64,000 nucleotides of DNA. Origin: Burkholderiales bacterium. GTDB taxonomy: Bacteria; Pseudomonadota; Gammaproteobacteria; Burkholderiales; WYBJ01. Position numbers and translations under genes: made by a program. How positions within the stretch are numbered: the first letter of the stretch is position 1; the number at the start of each line of letters is the position of its first letter. The notes below the pieces were generated by a model. That model was not told the DNA's origin. It was given only the letters and a program-made list of their open reading frames with translations, and did no database searches. Shown one piece after another: positions 27,935 to 37,776 of the stretch. The stretch spans positions 744,001 to 808,000 of the forward strand of contig JALHQN010000001.1 of the NCBI GenBank assembly GCA_022841915.1, given 5' to 3'.

Positions 27935-28273
27935 ATGACAGACACGATCGACCTCGTCTCGAGCAAGTGCAAACCGTGCGAAGACGGAGTGGCGCCCATG
28001 ACGCAGGAGCAGATCACCCGCATGCTGACCAAGATCGAAGGCTGGTCTTACGGCAACGGCGTCGTCACAAGAACGTACCACTTCCCCAACTATTGGCAGA
28101 CGATGGCCTTTGTCAACGCAACCGCCTGGATCTCGCATCGCGAAGATCACCACCCGGACATCACCGTCGGATACAACCAGTGCCGGGTGGATTACTGCAC
28201 CCACTCGATCAAGGGCATCTCGGAAAACGACTTCATCTGTGCAGCCAAGGTGAACGCTCTGTTCGGCCTTTGA
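27935..28273 (+). CDS. phhB: 4a-hydroxytetrahydrobiopterin dehydratase
   Basis: PCD family: recycles the pterin cofactor of aromatic amino-acid hydroxylases. 112 residues. The family signature is present as HREDHHPDITVGYNQCRVDY, with the catalytic histidines in DHHPD, and the C-terminal THSIKGISENDFICAAKV. GGAGG lies five bases before the ATG. It lies 20 bp after the M48 protease gene and 5 bp before rsgA. No phenylalanine hydroxylase is in the window. Confidence 0.95.
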   Translation: MTDTIDLVSSKCKPCEDGVAPMTQEQITRMLTKIEGWSYGNGVVTRTYHFPNYWQTMAFVNATAWISHREDHHPDITVGYNQCRVDYCTHSIKGISENDFICAAKVNALFGL

Positions 28274-28278
28274 CCAGG

Positions 28279-29190
28279 ATGCGAGGGCTCACGAAGCTAC
28301 CGAGCACTCCTCTTCGCGGCCGGGTCGTCGCCTGCTTTGGCCGACGCTCGCTGATCGAAATCGAGGACGGTTCGACGATCGCCTGCGTATCGAGAGGCCG
28401 TCGTACAGGCATTGTGTGCGGAGATCAGGTTAGCGTGACGCGCACCTCGCCGGGCGAAGGCGTCATCGAAGATATCGAACCGCGCTCCTGCCTGATCTAT
28501 CGCTCCGACGAGCAACACGAGAAAGCCATCGCTGCGAATATCACGCAAGTGATCGTGGTTCTGGCTGTCGCGCCCACACCCAACGTCGACTTCATCGATC
28601 GTTGCTTGGTCGCGGCCGAGCACGCGGAGGCCGCGACACTATTGGTCTTGAACAAGACCGATCTGCCGCCGGGGTCTGGCGAAGCCGCACACATTGCAGC
28701 GAGCTATGCCCAACTGGGCTATCGCACGCTCCCCATGTCGGCTCTATCGCCCGCAGCGGATTTGCTCGCGGCACTGGCGGGCCACCTGAGCGTGTTTATC
28801 GGCCAATCCGGCGTGGGCAAGTCGACGCTGGTCAATCGATTGGTGCCGGACGCCGGGGCGCGTGTCGGTGCAACTTCGGCGACGCGCGATGCAGGCCGAC
28901 ACACGACCACGCACGGACAACTCTACCGGCTCGACGAGCACAGCGCCATCATAGACTCTCCGGGCATGCATGCGTTCGGCTTGAGCCATGTCGATCCGGC
29001 CGACCTCGCCAGTTGCTTCATCGAGTTTCGCAGCCTGCTCGGCAACTGCCGCTTCAGCAATTGCCGCCACGATGGTGAACCCGGATGTTTTCTCGACGAA
29101 GCCGTGCGCACGAACCAGATCCGCGCCGAGCGGCTCGCCAGTTATCGCCGAATACTGCGATCCCTCGGCAAGCGCCCAAGCGGGAATTGA
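28279..29190 (+). CDS. rsgA: Ribosome small-subunit biogenesis GTPase RsgA
   Basis: A late 30S assembly GTPase with circularly permuted G motifs: G4 NKTD comes first, then G1 GQSGVGKST, then G3 DSPG. An OB-fold is at the N-terminus (RGRVVACFGRRSLIEIEDG) and a zinc-binding C-terminal part (LGNCRFSNCRHDGEPGC). 303 residues from the ATG at 28279; the frame extends upstream through phhB but that part is a shadow. It lies 5 bp after phhB and is probably translated by coupling. It converges with the CobD/CbiB gene. Confidence 0.96.
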   Translation: MRGLTKLPSTPLRGRVVACFGRRSLIEIEDGSTIACVSRGRRTGIVCGDQVSVTRTSPGEGVIEDIEPRSCLIYRSDEQHEKAIAANITQVIVVLAVAPTPNVDFIDRCLVAAEHAEAATLLVLNKTDLPPGSGEAAHIAASYAQLGYRTLPMSALSPAADLLAALAGHLSVFIGQSGVGKSTLVNRLVPDAGARVGATSATRDAGRHTTTHGQLYRLDEHSAIIDSPGMHAFGLSHVDPADLASCFIEFRSLLGNCRFSNCRHDGEPGCFLDEAVRTNQIRAERLASYRRILRSLGKRPSGN

Positions 29191-29257
29191 GCCTCGGCCA
29201 CGTACCTACGACGTCCGGCGCTGCAGCGTGCGCCCGCTCGACACGGTGGATTCTCCA

Positions 29258-30178
29258 CTAGCCCAGCCAGGTTGCTGCCGTGATGAGAAGAATCACGAAC
29301 AGCCACAATACGAGCGCCCTCCAGATCAAGCCGACTGCGCTGGTCATCAATTCGGCGTCGGCTTCTTCGCCCATGCCGAGCTCGGCACGGACCTCGATCG
29401 GCTCGACAGAACCCAGAGTAGACCCCAGACGGACGCCGATCGCACCCGCTCCGCTCGCCAATACGATGCCCTGAGAACTGTCTGACCAATTACCAGCCTG
29501 CGTTCGCCAGCAATAGAGCGCATCTTCGAAATCGCCGACCACGGCGAACGACACCGCGGTAAGGCGCACAGGCCCCCAATCGGCCCAGTGAAAAACTGTG
29601 CGGCTGAAGGCGCTGAATCGGTCTTCGTCGGCGTCTCGACGCTCGCCCCAGTGATCGCGCAACATGGCAGCCAGCCGATAGAACACTGCGCCGCCCGCCC
29701 CGAACACCGCGAACCAGGCGATGACGCCGAACACGTGGCGATGAGCGCTGAACAGACCTCGTTCGATCGCCAGGCGTGCAACTTCGCTGCTACCCATACT
29801 CTCGGCAGAACGGCCAATCCAGTTCTCCACGTTTTTCCGCGCACGGGCGAGATCCCCCGTGCGCAAGGCGTCCAGCGTGTCGCTGTACGCGTGACTGAAC
29901 TGGCGAAAGCCCATCGTGAGATACAGCACGCCGATGTCGAGAACGAACGCCGCAACCGGTGCAACGCTCCTCAGATACATCGACACCGCCACCACCGCCC
30001 CAACGATGGGAACGATGACCAGCAACCAGGCAAGCACGCCGTGCTGGTAACTGCCGCCATTGAGCGCGCGATCGACGAACCGCGAGTAGCTGCGAAACGC
30101 ATGATAGGCAGGATTGGACGCCGACAGGGCGCGCGCCTGCTCGATCAGTAGGGCGGCGACTAGCGCGAAGAAGGTCAC
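29258..30178 (-). CDS. CobD/CbiB-family membrane protein
   Basis: 306 residues with four to five hydrophobic helices (LAWLLVIVPIVGAVVAVSMYL, cut here; FGVIAWFAVFGAGGAVFY; a C-terminal LVLWLFVILLITAATWL). It belongs to the cobalamin-biosynthesis CbiB/AmpE-like superfamily as found beside rsgA in many betaproteobacteria. True CbiB forms adenosylcobinamide in the B12 pathway. No other B12 gene is in the window, and the protein is on the divergent, AmpE-like side, so a B12 function should not be assumed. Convergent with rsgA. Confidence 0.8.
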   Translation of the reverse strand: MTFFALVAALLIEQARALSASNPAYHAFRSYSRFVDRALNGGSYQHGVLAWLLVIVPIVGAVVAVSMYLRSVAPVAAFVLDIGVLYLTMGFRQFSHAYSDTLDALRTGDLARARKNVENWIGRSAESMGSSEVARLAIERGLFSAHRHVFGVIAWFAVFGAGGAVFYRLAAMLRDHWGERRDADEDRFSAFSRTVFHWADWGPVRLTAVSFAVVGDFEDALYCWRTQAGNWSDSSQGIVLASGAGAIGVRLGSTLGSVEPIEVRAELGMGEEADAELMTSAVGLIWRALVLWLFVILLITAATWLG

Positions 30179-30299
30179 GATTCGAAGACGATGCGACTAC
30201 GCGCCCACCGCAGCGCGCATCGATGATGTCGTCGCCCTGCCAGGCGCTCCATCGAGGCACCCGCCGGCGAAGCAGCGGGAGTCGGGGACTGCGTCGCAC

Positions 30300-30797
30300 T
30301 CAAGCATAATGGATACTCATCACTTCGACTTCCTGCGCCTTGCCGTCGCGGTTCCAGGCGAACGACTCGCCGACCTTGAGCCCAATGAGCGCTTTGCCCA
30401 GCGGGGACGCCCAACTGATGCTGCCGGCGTGCACATCGGCTTCGTCTTCGCCAACGATGTGGTAGGCCACACAGGCACCGTCCTCACCCTTGATTTCGAC
30501 CCGAGCGCCGAAATGGACTTCGTCCTCCGGCTGTCCTCCGGGATCGACCAGAATGGCACGCTCGAGTCGACCTTGAAAGTAACGAAGATCGCGCTTCACT
30601 TCCAGCAGCCGCGTGCGAGCCAACGGGTCGTCGTTGGCAGCTAGCCCTTCACGCTCGGCTTGCAAAGCATGTACGCGAGCATGCAGCTGCTCAAGCCCTT
30701 TGGGCGTCACGTAGTTTGGATGCGGGCTCTGCGGACGCTCGGGCAACTCGTCCGACGGCAGATTATCGTCGGATTCCTTGACGAAGGCGCGGCTCAT
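30300..30797 (-). CDS. greB: Transcription elongation factor GreB
   Basis: Stimulates RNA polymerase to cleave backtracked transcripts. 165 residues: N-terminal coiled coil entering the secondary channel (about 25-95, YVTPKGLEQLHARVHALQAE) and C-terminal FKBP-like domain (SISWASPLGKALIGLKVGES). The N-terminal start MSRAFVKESDD is typical of GreB rather than GreA. It lies after the methyltransferase gene on the same strand with a 52-bp gap. Confidence 0.94.
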   Translation of the reverse strand: MSRAFVKESDDNLPSDELPERPQSPHPNYVTPKGLEQLHARVHALQAEREGLAANDDPLARTRLLEVKRDLRYFQGRLERAILVDPGGQPEDEVHFGARVEIKGEDGACVAYHIVGEDEADVHAGSISWASPLGKALIGLKVGESFAWNRDGKAQEVEVMSIHYA

Positions 30798-30849
30798 GGG
30801 GGATCACCGAAGCTGGACGGACTCACCGTAACATCATGAGCGGCCCCTG

Positions 30850-31467
30850 TCAAAGCACCGGACGCACTGCTCGAACTGCGGTCGAACCCCACACGAGAAG
30901 ACGATTGTTCGCGGGCATGGCATTGTCCTCGAGCAGTTCCAGCCCGATCGCTCGAGCCAACTCGTCGACCGCTTCGAAGTCTCGAATTCCGCTTGCCGGA
31001 TCGCGGTGCCGCAGCCAGGCATCGAACTGCGCGTTGCTCTGCGACGTGAAGCGGCCGCCGTAGTTGTACGGCCCATAGAGCGCAACGACACAATCGTCGG
31101 CGCGATGTCGCGCGATGCCTCGAAACATGGCCCGCACCGCATCCCAGGACGCGATGTGCACGACGTTCGCACTGAAGAAGGCGTCGCAGACACCGACGTC
31201 CCACGCGTCAGCCAGCACATCCAGCGTCACCGGTTCCAAGACGTTGGGCAGCCCGGCATCGCCCAGCCACGCGCGTATGCCGGCATGCGCCTGTGGCAGA
31301 TCACTCGTCTGCCATACGAGATGCGCGAGTGCCGCACCGAAATAGACCGCGTGCTGCCCGGTTCCGCTGCCGATCTCCAACACGCGATGCCGATGCGCAA
31401 ACACACGAGTCAGAACACCCAGTATGGGGTCGCGGTTGCGCTCGCACGCTTCGGCTACGGGCTTCAT
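30850..31467 (-). CDS. DUF938-type SAM-dependent methyltransferase
   Basis: 205 residues. The SAM-binding motif EIGSGTGQHAVYFG is near the N-terminus, followed by SDLPQAHAGI (motif II) and ANVVHIASWDAV. MKPVAEACERNRDPIL is the typical family start. The substrate is unknown. The start at 31467 overlaps the patatin stop (ATGA), so it is coupled to that gene; the open frame to 31590 lies inside patatin and was rejected. Confidence 0.88.
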   Translation of the reverse strand: MKPVAEACERNRDPILGVLTRVFAHRHRVLEIGSGTGQHAVYFGAALAHLVWQTSDLPQAHAGIRAWLGDAGLPNVLEPVTLDVLADAWDVGVCDAFFSANVVHIASWDAVRAMFRGIARHRADDCVVALYGPYNYGGRFTSQSNAQFDAWLRHRDPASGIRDFEAVDELARAIGLELLEDNAMPANNRLLVWGSTAVRAVRPVL

Positions 31468-32663
31468 GCGGCAGTATGTGCCGTGGTGCGAAGCTCGCAA
31501 TACCACTGCGGATCGTAGCCTAAGAATCCCCGCAGATTCTCGCGCTTGGCCATGGCATCCTTGTAGCCCAGCGCGATCAGCTCGCGGCAAAAGCGTCGTC
31601 CGAAGAGCAGGTACGAGAGCAGTGTCGAGCCGCCGCGTTGGGTGGCACCGACGCTGCCGAACAGCCCGCGAACAGTCCTCGGCAACTCATCGATATGGCG
31701 CATGGCAATGTGCTCCAGTTCTTCAGACGGCGAGATCACCATGAAGTCGACATGTCGCAGAGACGTACGCTTGTTCTGCAGAGCTTCCTCGGGCAACAGG
31801 CTCAGTGTCCTGTTGATCCTTTTCAGCCGCTCGAGATCGACCTCCATCGAATCGAGGAAAATGCTGTTCATGGCATGCCCCGCGATCTGCGCCAGCGTCG
31901 GATAGCCCTCGGAGGGGTTGCGCTGTTTCTCTGCCGGCGCGCTCGCCTGCAATTGACGACCGACAGCAACCACCAATACCCGCTCGGCACCCAAGTGGAG
32001 CGCCGGGCTCACCGGTGCGATCTGGCGCATCGAACCATCGCCGAAATACTCTCGATTGATGTGTACCGCCGGAAAAATGAATGGCAGGGCCGATGATGCA
32101 AGCAGGTGATCCAGCCCGATCGAGGCAGGCACGCCCACCCTGCGCACACGTCGCCAAGGGTTTACGTCGGCTGCCCCCTGAAAGAAACACACCGACTGCC
32201 CCGAGGTGTAGCCCGAACATGTTATGGCCAACGCATATAGATGCTGCGCGTCGATCGCCTGCTGGATACCGGGGAACGCGATGCGCTCAGCGAGCAGTCT
32301 CCTCAACGGAGAGTTGTCGAGCAAGGAAGTCGGATCGCGCCCCCGGCCACCAGTGACCGCGGCCAGCATCCAGCGCAAGCTGTTCTTCATTACGCCGGGC
32401 AGATCGGTCCGATACACCTGCTCGGGCGAGAAGTTCTTCCAAACCGCCTGCAGACGCAGCACGGCACGTCGATAATTGGCCGCATCTGCGGCCAGAGCCA
32501 CCGCGTTGATCGCACCGGCCGAAGTCCCGCAGATGATGGGAAACGGATTCGAAACGTTCTTCGGAACAAGATCGGCGATCGCTCGCAGCACGCCCACCTG
32601 GTAGGCTGCACGGGCACCGCCCCCGGTGAGTACGATCCCTATACGGGGGCGCAGTTCGTTCAT
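31464..32663 (-). CDS. Patatin-like phospholipase
   Basis: 399 residues with the patatin core: oxyanion loop TGGGARAAYQVG, nucleophile elbow GTSAG (Ser about 49) and catalytic Asp in FGDGSMRQ. The C-terminal third is an extension of helical character. No signal peptide or membrane helix, so a cytosolic or peripheral esterase/phospholipase acting on lipids, possibly PHA-linked lipid turnover (speculative). It is preceded by a small unknown gene and followed by the DUF938 methyltransferase in one operon. Confidence 0.92.
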   Translation of the reverse strand: MNELRPRIGIVLTGGGARAAYQVGVLRAIADLVPKNVSNPFPIICGTSAGAINAVALAADAANYRRAVLRLQAVWKNFSPEQVYRTDLPGVMKNSLRWMLAAVTGGRGRDPTSLLDNSPLRRLLAERIAFPGIQQAIDAQHLYALAITCSGYTSGQSVCFFQGAADVNPWRRVRRVGVPASIGLDHLLASSALPFIFPAVHINREYFGDGSMRQIAPVSPALHLGAERVLVVAVGRQLQASAPAEKQRNPSEGYPTLAQIAGHAMNSIFLDSMEVDLERLKRINRTLSLLPEEALQNKRTSLRHVDFMVISPSEELEHIAMRHIDELPRTVRGLFGSVGATQRGGSTLLSYLLFGRRFCRELIALGYKDAMAKRENLRGFLGYDPQWYCELRTTAHTAA

Positions 32664-32700
32664 GAGGGCACACTTCCAGCCTCAGACACCGCCCGATCCG

Positions 32701-33012
32701 CTAGTGGGCGACAGGGAAACCCAGATCGTCGCGTTGCCCGATAGCCATTTCGATCGCGTCGGTCAAAGTCTCCTCCGACAACGTCTCCAGCACCGACCCC
32801 AGGTTGCGGACGCAAGCGCGAGCCTCCGCTGGAAGGCTGTCGAGGTCCAGTGTCGAGAAAACCGCAGCGGCCGCCCCCGCCGCCTGCAGCAGGCGCTCGC
32901 GCTCGCGAATGATCAGTTCGATCTCTGCACCGAGACAGGCCCGAGCTTGCGCCTCGCCGTAACTCATCTCGCCGTCTGCAACGTTCGACAGTCTTCGCGT
33001 TCTTCTCGTCAT
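32701..33012 (-). CDS. Small conserved-looking protein of unknown function
   Basis: Not recognised. About 103 residues from the ATG at 33012, which has AGGGAG nine bases upstream; ATGs at 33021 and 33039 are alternatives. Predicted all-helical and acidic in its second half (LSEETLTDAIEMAIG), with a basic N-terminus MTRRTRRLSN and two cysteines. No signal peptide or membrane helix. It lies 37 bp before the patatin gene on the same strand and is probably co-transcribed. Confidence 0.6.
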   Translation of the reverse strand: MTRRTRRLSNVADGEMSYGEAQARACLGAEIELIIRERERLLQAAGAAAAVFSTLDLDSLPAEARACVRNLGSVLETLSEETLTDAIEMAIGQRDDLGFPVAH

Positions 33013-33111
33013 GCCTGCCATCTCCCTGCCATGGATCATCGAAGGGCCTGCTCACCCTACATATCGGCCGAATATCGGGTCGATTGAATGTTCCGATGGA
33101 GGGCACTCGCA

Positions 33112-33603
33112 TCAGTCCCTGGGCAAAGCGATGTCGACGACGGTGGGTTTGAGCACCCGCGTTATTTCTTGGGGTTCGATCCCGACCAGGAAGCCACGTC
33201 TGCCGCCGTTGATATAGATTCTAGGCAAGTCCAGTATCGTCGTCTGGACGTAAACCGGCATGAGGCGTCGCGTGCCGAAGGGCGATGTCCCGCCGACTTG
33301 ATAGCCCGTGTGACGCTGGGCCACGACGGGATCGCAGGGCTCGATGGATCGCGCGCCGCTCGATCGAGCGAGATTGCGGGCAGAGACATTCATGTCGCCG
33401 TGCATGAGCACGATGAGGGGCTCACGCCGATCATTCTGCATGACGAGCGTCTTCACGACGGTGTGCTCGTCCACGCCCAGTTCGCGCGCACTGACCCGGG
33501 TGCCTCCACGCTCTTCGTAAGTATATGGGTGCTCGCTGAACCGTACACCCGCTAAGCGCAATGCACGGATCGCAGGCGTGACGGGGATCCGATGGGCAGC
33601 CAT
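33112..33603 (-). CDS. ybaK: YbaK-type aminoacyl-tRNA deacylase
   Basis: Hydrolyses misacylated Cys-tRNA(Pro) and related products. 163 residues with the YbaK/ProX fold: VVKTLVMQND, GARSIEPCDP, GYQVGGTSPFGTRR. The catalytic Lys is in VVKTL. GAGG is placed five bases before the ATG, which is 7 bp after the upstream NUDIX stop, so translation is probably coupled. Confidence 0.93.
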   Translation of the reverse strand: MAAHRIPVTPAIRALRLAGVRFSEHPYTYEERGGTRVSARELGVDEHTVVKTLVMQNDRREPLIVLMHGDMNVSARNLARSSGARSIEPCDPVVAQRHTGYQVGGTSPFGTRRLMPVYVQTTILDLPRIYINGGRRGFLVGIEPQEITRVLKPTVVDIALPRD

Positions 33604-33610
33604 GCAAGCC

Positions 33611-34282
33611 TCAGCCGCGCATCAACTGGTAGAAGAAATAGAGCATGCCGGCGGTCGCACCCCAGACATAGCGGCCTTCGTAGGGAGCGGCCAGATACTT
33701 GCGAACCAGGCCCTCGTGCTCGTAATGACGCCGCTGGAAGTTGTTCGCCGCGAGGAAATGCTTGAGCGGAATCTCGAAGATATCCTGCACTTCGAACGGA
33801 TCGGGTTGAACGGTATAGGGCGGCTCGATCCATCCCACCACGGGCGTGACGCGAAACCCGGAATTCAGTTCGTACTCGGGCATGGCGCCCAGGGTTTCGA
33901 TCCGATCGCGAGACACGCCGATCTCCTCCTCGGTCTCGCGCAGCGCCGTCTCCTCGCGATTGCGGTCAGCCAACTCCACGCCGCCGCCGGGAAAGCTGAT
34001 CTGGCCGGCATGACCCTTCAGATGGCTGGTGCGCTGTGTGAGCAGGACTTGCACGCCTTCCGGGCGCGACACAAGCAGGATCAGCACCGCGGCATAGCGG
34101 GTTTTCATCCCTTCGGGGATTCGATCCTGGTGCCACAGATCGCAGTCGTATGTACGCAGATACGCCGGTGCGTTCGCCAGACGCTCGATGAGAAAAAGGC
34201 GCGTGAAGTGGGGATCCACACCCAACCGGCTGTCCGCCGTCAGGATCGGCTCCTGAACAGGTACGCTCGTCTCGGCTTGCAT
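33611..34282 (-). CDS. NUDIX hydrolase, CoA pyrophosphatase type
   Basis: 223 residues. The Nudix box is GVELADRNREETALRETEEEIGV (longest run here cut to key residues: E-E-T-A-L-R-E-T-E-E-E-I-G) preceded by the CoA-pyrophosphatase marker LLTQRTSHLKGHAGQISFPGG (LLTQRT...GQISFPGG). It cleaves CoA to 3',5'-ADP and phosphopantetheine. It forms a short operon with ybaK. Nearest named relative is NudL (YeaB) of E. coli. Confidence 0.92.
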   Translation of the reverse strand: MQAETSVPVQEPILTADSRLGVDPHFTRLFLIERLANAPAYLRTYDCDLWHQDRIPEGMKTRYAAVLILLVSRPEGVQVLLTQRTSHLKGHAGQISFPGGGVELADRNREETALRETEEEIGVSRDRIETLGAMPEYELNSGFRVTPVVGWIEPPYTVQPDPFEVQDIFEIPLKHFLAANNFQRRHYEHEGLVRKYLAAPYEGRYVWGATAGMLYFFYQLMRG

Positions 34283-34353
34283 GGGGCTGATTCTACCGCG
34301 CTCGCTGCTCGCGGTAAGCAGTCGAGGCGACGCTCACTGACGCGCCATTGCAG

Positions 34354-36642
34354 TCACCTCTCGTCGCGCAGGGTCCCTGCCTCGACGACACTGAGCGCGG
34401 TCATGTTGAGTATGCGTCGGACGGTGGCAGAAGGTGTCAGGATATGGGCGGGACGCACGGCGCCCAGCAGGATAGGACCGACGGTGATGCCGTCGCCCGT
34501 AGCCGCCTTGAGCAGATTGAAGGCAATGTTCGCGGCATCGAGCGTCGGCATGATGAGCAGGTTCGCCTGGCCGGTCAAACGGGCATTAGGGAACAGTCGA
34601 GCGCGCAGATTCGCATCGAAAGCGACGTCCCCATGCATCTCGCCTTCGACTTCGAGGTCGGGAGCCGAGCGCCACAAAATCGCCAGAGCCGCACGCATCT
34701 TCTCTGCAGAGGGCGTGTCGAGACTGCCGAAGTTCGAATGCGAGAGCAGGGCCACCCTAGGAACCAGACCGAATCGCCGGACGCCTTCCGCCGCCAGTAT
34801 GGTCATCTCGGCGATCTGATCGGGCGTCGGGTCCAGATTCACATACGTGTCGCAAATGAATACCGTCCGGCCCGGGAGCAGCAGCATGTTCATCGCAGCA
34901 AAACCCTGGACGCCGTCCCGGCGCCCGATGACATGACCGATCGCGCTCAAGTGTCGCTGGTAGGTTCCTACGGTGCCGCAAAGCATGGCATCGACCTCGC
35001 CACGCCGGAGCATCATGGCGCCGATCAGCGTCGTATCGCGGCGGATCTGCTCCTTGGCCCGTTCCTGCGTCACCCCTTTGCGTTGCATCAGGTCGTAGTA
35101 GCCGGACCAATATTCGCGAAAGCGCGAGTCGCTCTCGGGATTGACGATCTCGAAATCGATCCCTGGGCGAAGCCGCAGACCCAGGCGCTCGATGCGTGCA
35201 CTGAGCACCTCCGGTCGCCCGACCAGGACAGGCTGGGCTATACGCTCGTTGACCACTTCCTGAGCGGCCCGCAATACACGCTCATCCTCGCCTTCACAGT
35301 ACACCACCCGCTTGGGCGCCTGCTTCGCTGCCGTGAACACGGGTTTCATGATGAGCCCGGACTGCCAAACGAAATCGGACAGACGCTCGCGATAGGCCGC
35401 GAAATCCTCGATCGGGCGGGTCGCCACCCCACTATCCATCGCGGCGCGAGCCACTGCGGGCGCGATCGTCGCGATCAACCTGGGATCGAACGGACGCGGG
35501 ATGATGTAGTCGGGCCCGAACCGATCCTCCTGCCCGCCATACGCCGCGACGACGACCTCGGACTGCTCGGCATGCGCCAGTTCGGCCAAGGCCTCCACGG
35601 CCGCGAGTTCCATCTCGCGGGTGATGCGCGTAGCCCCGGCATCGAGAGCGCCGCGAAATACGAAAGGGAAACACAGCACGTTGTTCACTTGGTTCGGGAA
35701 GTCGGAACGTCCCGTGGCCACCACGGCGTCCGGGCGCACCGAGCGTGCGAGGTCGGGCATGATCTCCGGCACGGGATTGGCGAGGGCGAGTATCAGCGGA
35801 CGAGGTGCCATCGAGGCCACCATCTCTGCTTTGAGAACGCCTCCGGCGGAAAGACCGAGAAACGCGTCCGCCCCGACGATGACTTCCCCAAGCGTTCGAG
35901 CCTCGGTCCGACGCGCATAGCGGGCCTTGAACGGATCCATCTCGGCCGTGCGCCCCTGGTACACGACACCCGCGATATCTGTGACCCAGATGTTGTCTTC
36001 CCTGACGCCCATGCTCACCAGCAATTCGAGACAAGCGAGCGCGGCAGCACCGGCGCCGGAGACCACCAGCTTGATTTCGCCGATCTCCTTGCCGACGACC
36101 CGCAGCCCGTTGCGTACGGCGGCGCCCACGATGATCGCGGTCCCATGCTGATCGTCATGAAAAACGGGGATGCGCATCCGCTCGCGCAATTGGCGTTCGA
36201 TGATGAAACACTCCGGCGCCTTGATGTCTTCCAGGTTGATGCCGCCGAAGGTCGGCTCGAGCGAGGCAATGATGTCGACCAGCTTCTGCGGATCACGCTC
36301 GTCGACCTCGATATCGAACACGTCGATGCCGGCGAATTTTTTGAACAGAACCGCCTTGCCTTCCATCACGGGCTTGGCCGCGAGGGGGCCGATCGCCCCC
36401 AAACCGAGCACGGCGGTTCCGTTGGTAATGACTGCCACCAGATTGCCTCGGGCGGTGAGCGTGCGGGCAGCGCCTGGATCCTCCTTGATCGCTTCGCAGG
36501 CAAAGGCGACACCCGGGCTGTAGGCGAGGGCGAGATCGCGTTGGTTCGTCAGCCCTTTCGTCGGCGTCACTGCGATCTTGCCCGCTACCGGTTGGCGGTG
36601 ATAGTCGAGCGCTGCTTGCTTGAGCTGGTCGTTGTCGTTCAT
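34354..36642 (-). CDS. maeB: NADP-dependent malic enzyme with phosphotransacetylase-like domain
   Basis: Decarboxylates malate to pyruvate with NADPH production. 762 residues, the large MaeB type. Malic-enzyme domains occupy about 1-420 (N-terminal [16 protein letters not shown]-binding part [16 protein letters not shown]). A phosphotransacetylase-like domain fills the remainder and in this family acts in acetyl-CoA control rather than catalysis. The ATG at 36642 ([16 protein letters not shown]) matches the family start; the TTG at 36690 was rejected. Single gene with its own upstream region. Confidence 0.95.
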   Translation of the reverse strand: MNDNDQLKQAALDYHRQPVAGKIAVTPTKGLTNQRDLALAYSPGVAFACEAIKEDPGAARTLTARGNLVAVITNGTAVLGLGAIGPLAAKPVMEGKAVLFKKFAGIDVFDIEVDERDPQKLVDIIASLEPTFGGINLEDIKAPECFIIERQLRERMRIPVFHDDQHGTAIIVGAAVRNGLRVVGKEIGEIKLVVSGAGAAALACLELLVSMGVREDNIWVTDIAGVVYQGRTAEMDPFKARYARRTEARTLGEVIVGADAFLGLSAGGVLKAEMVASMAPRPLILALANPVPEIMPDLARSVRPDAVVATGRSDFPNQVNNVLCFPFVFRGALDAGATRITREMELAAVEALAELAHAEQSEVVVAAYGGQEDRFGPDYIIPRPFDPRLIATIAPAVARAAMDSGVATRPIEDFAAYRERLSDFVWQSGLIMKPVFTAAKQAPKRVVYCEGEDERVLRAAQEVVNERIAQPVLVGRPEVLSARIERLGLRLRPGIDFEIVNPESDSRFREYWSGYYDLMQRKGVTQERAKEQIRRDTTLIGAMMLRRGEVDAMLCGTVGTYQRHLSAIGHVIGRRDGVQGFAAMNMLLLPGRTVFICDTYVNLDPTPDQIAEMTILAAEGVRRFGLVPRVALLSHSNFGSLDTPSAEKMRAALAILWRSAPDLEVEGEMHGDVAFDANLRARLFPNARLTGQANLLIMPTLDAANIAFNLLKAATGDGITVGPILLGAVRPAHILTPSATVRRILNMTALSVVEAGTLRDER

Positions 36643-36750
36643 GGATTTCGATCGTGCGTGCGTGTTCTGCTGGGGAGTCGGCTTTTTCAACCAAGCCGGG
36701 CCTGAGTCTTCACATGAGACACATCGTGATGCATCGGCATTCGACGTCGA

Positions 36751-37734
36751 TCAGGAGGTCGCGCGCGCGCGCAGGTAGGAGAGCCGATCGACCGAACGCA
36801 CGGTCAGGTGCTGGACGGACTTCGAGCGAAGTATGTGCAGCTCGACCTCTTCGCCGGCTGGCCCGCTCGCCCAAAGCGTCCGATAGAACTCACCCTGTCC
36901 GCCTATGGACTGGCCCGCCACGCCCAGGATGACATCGCCTCGACGCATCCCCGCATCGGCTGCGGGCGTACCCGGGAGAATGCGAGTTACGACTACATGC
37001 CCGTCGATCTCTTCCGAGTAGATTCCTAGCCAGGGTCGTCCCGGCTCGCGGCGCCGGCCTTCGGTGACCAGTTCGTCCAGCACGGGTTTGAGCAGGTCGA
37101 TCGGCACGAACATGTTGCCCGGAAAGGCGACGCTGGTATTGAGCGCATCTCCGACCCAGAGCGATCCGATGCCCACCAACCGCCCATCACGGTCCAGCAG
37201 CGCCGCGCCGCTGTGATCGAAACGCGGCGGCGCGGTGAAGAGGGCGTCGTCGATCATGTACTCCCAATATCCGGTAAAACCGCGCCGCGACACGACATAG
37301 GCCGTGCTCAAGCCGCCGGCCGCACTATGGGTGGCGGCATACACTTGATCGAGCTCGTGAAGCTTGTCCGAATCGCCGATGGCAACCGGTTGAGACGTGA
37401 CGCTAGGCGAGGTACGCACCAGGCCGAAGCCCGTGACCGGATCGAAACCTATGGCAACTGCCGGAAAGACACGCCCATCGGGCGCAATCACCAGGATGGA
37501 GTCGGATTCCATCACCAGATAACCGATCGTCACGATCAAGCCATCGGCGCTGATCACGACCCCAGTGCCCTCGCGCTCTGCACCCAGCGTATCCGCAGTT
37601 CGCGCGTCCGGGACCGCCTTGATGCTCAACTTCACGATGGCATCGAGCGGCAATTTGCGCGCCGGGGCCTCGGCGAGAAGTTCGTGGGTCGCCCGCCAAC
37701 AAGCAAACGCAGCAGTGAACAAGGGCAAGGTCAT
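36751..37734 (-). CDS. Degenerate HtrA-like (S1C) protein with PDZ domain
   Basis: 327 residues with the HtrA order of trypsin-like fold then PDZ (about 231-315: LPGTPAADAGMRRGDVIL). The catalytic triad is broken: the His position in TIGYLVM is Tyr72, and the Asp position in FDPVTGFGLV is Gly102. Only the serine-type loop remains, as DHSGAAL with Ser175 and an altered neighbourhood (HSGA instead of NSGG). It is therefore probably not a protease but a PDZ-type scaffold or inhibitor. No clear signal peptide. Divergent from the aminopeptidase gene. Confidence 0.78.
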   Translation of the reverse strand: MTLPLFTAAFACWRATHELLAEAPARKLPLDAIVKLSIKAVPDARTADTLGAEREGTGVVISADGLIVTIGYLVMESDSILVIAPDGRVFPAVAIGFDPVTGFGLVRTSPSVTSQPVAIGDSDKLHELDQVYAATHSAAGGLSTAYVVSRRGFTGYWEYMIDDALFTAPPRFDHSGAALLDRDGRLVGIGSLWVGDALNTSVAFPGNMFVPIDLLKPVLDELVTEGRRREPGRPWLGIYSEEIDGHVVVTRILPGTPAADAGMRRGDVILGVAGQSIGGQGEFYRTLWASGPAGEEVELHILRSKSVQHLTVRSVDRLSYLRARATS

Positions 37735-37776
37735 TTGGCCTCATGCTAACATTGCTCACGATTCCCGGCGACGCTC

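Noticed and set aside
34348-36705. 785-residue open frame on the plus strand opposite maeB
   Set aside because: It is the antisense shadow of a well-recognised malic enzyme in GC-rich DNA, with no family features and no ribosome-binding site.
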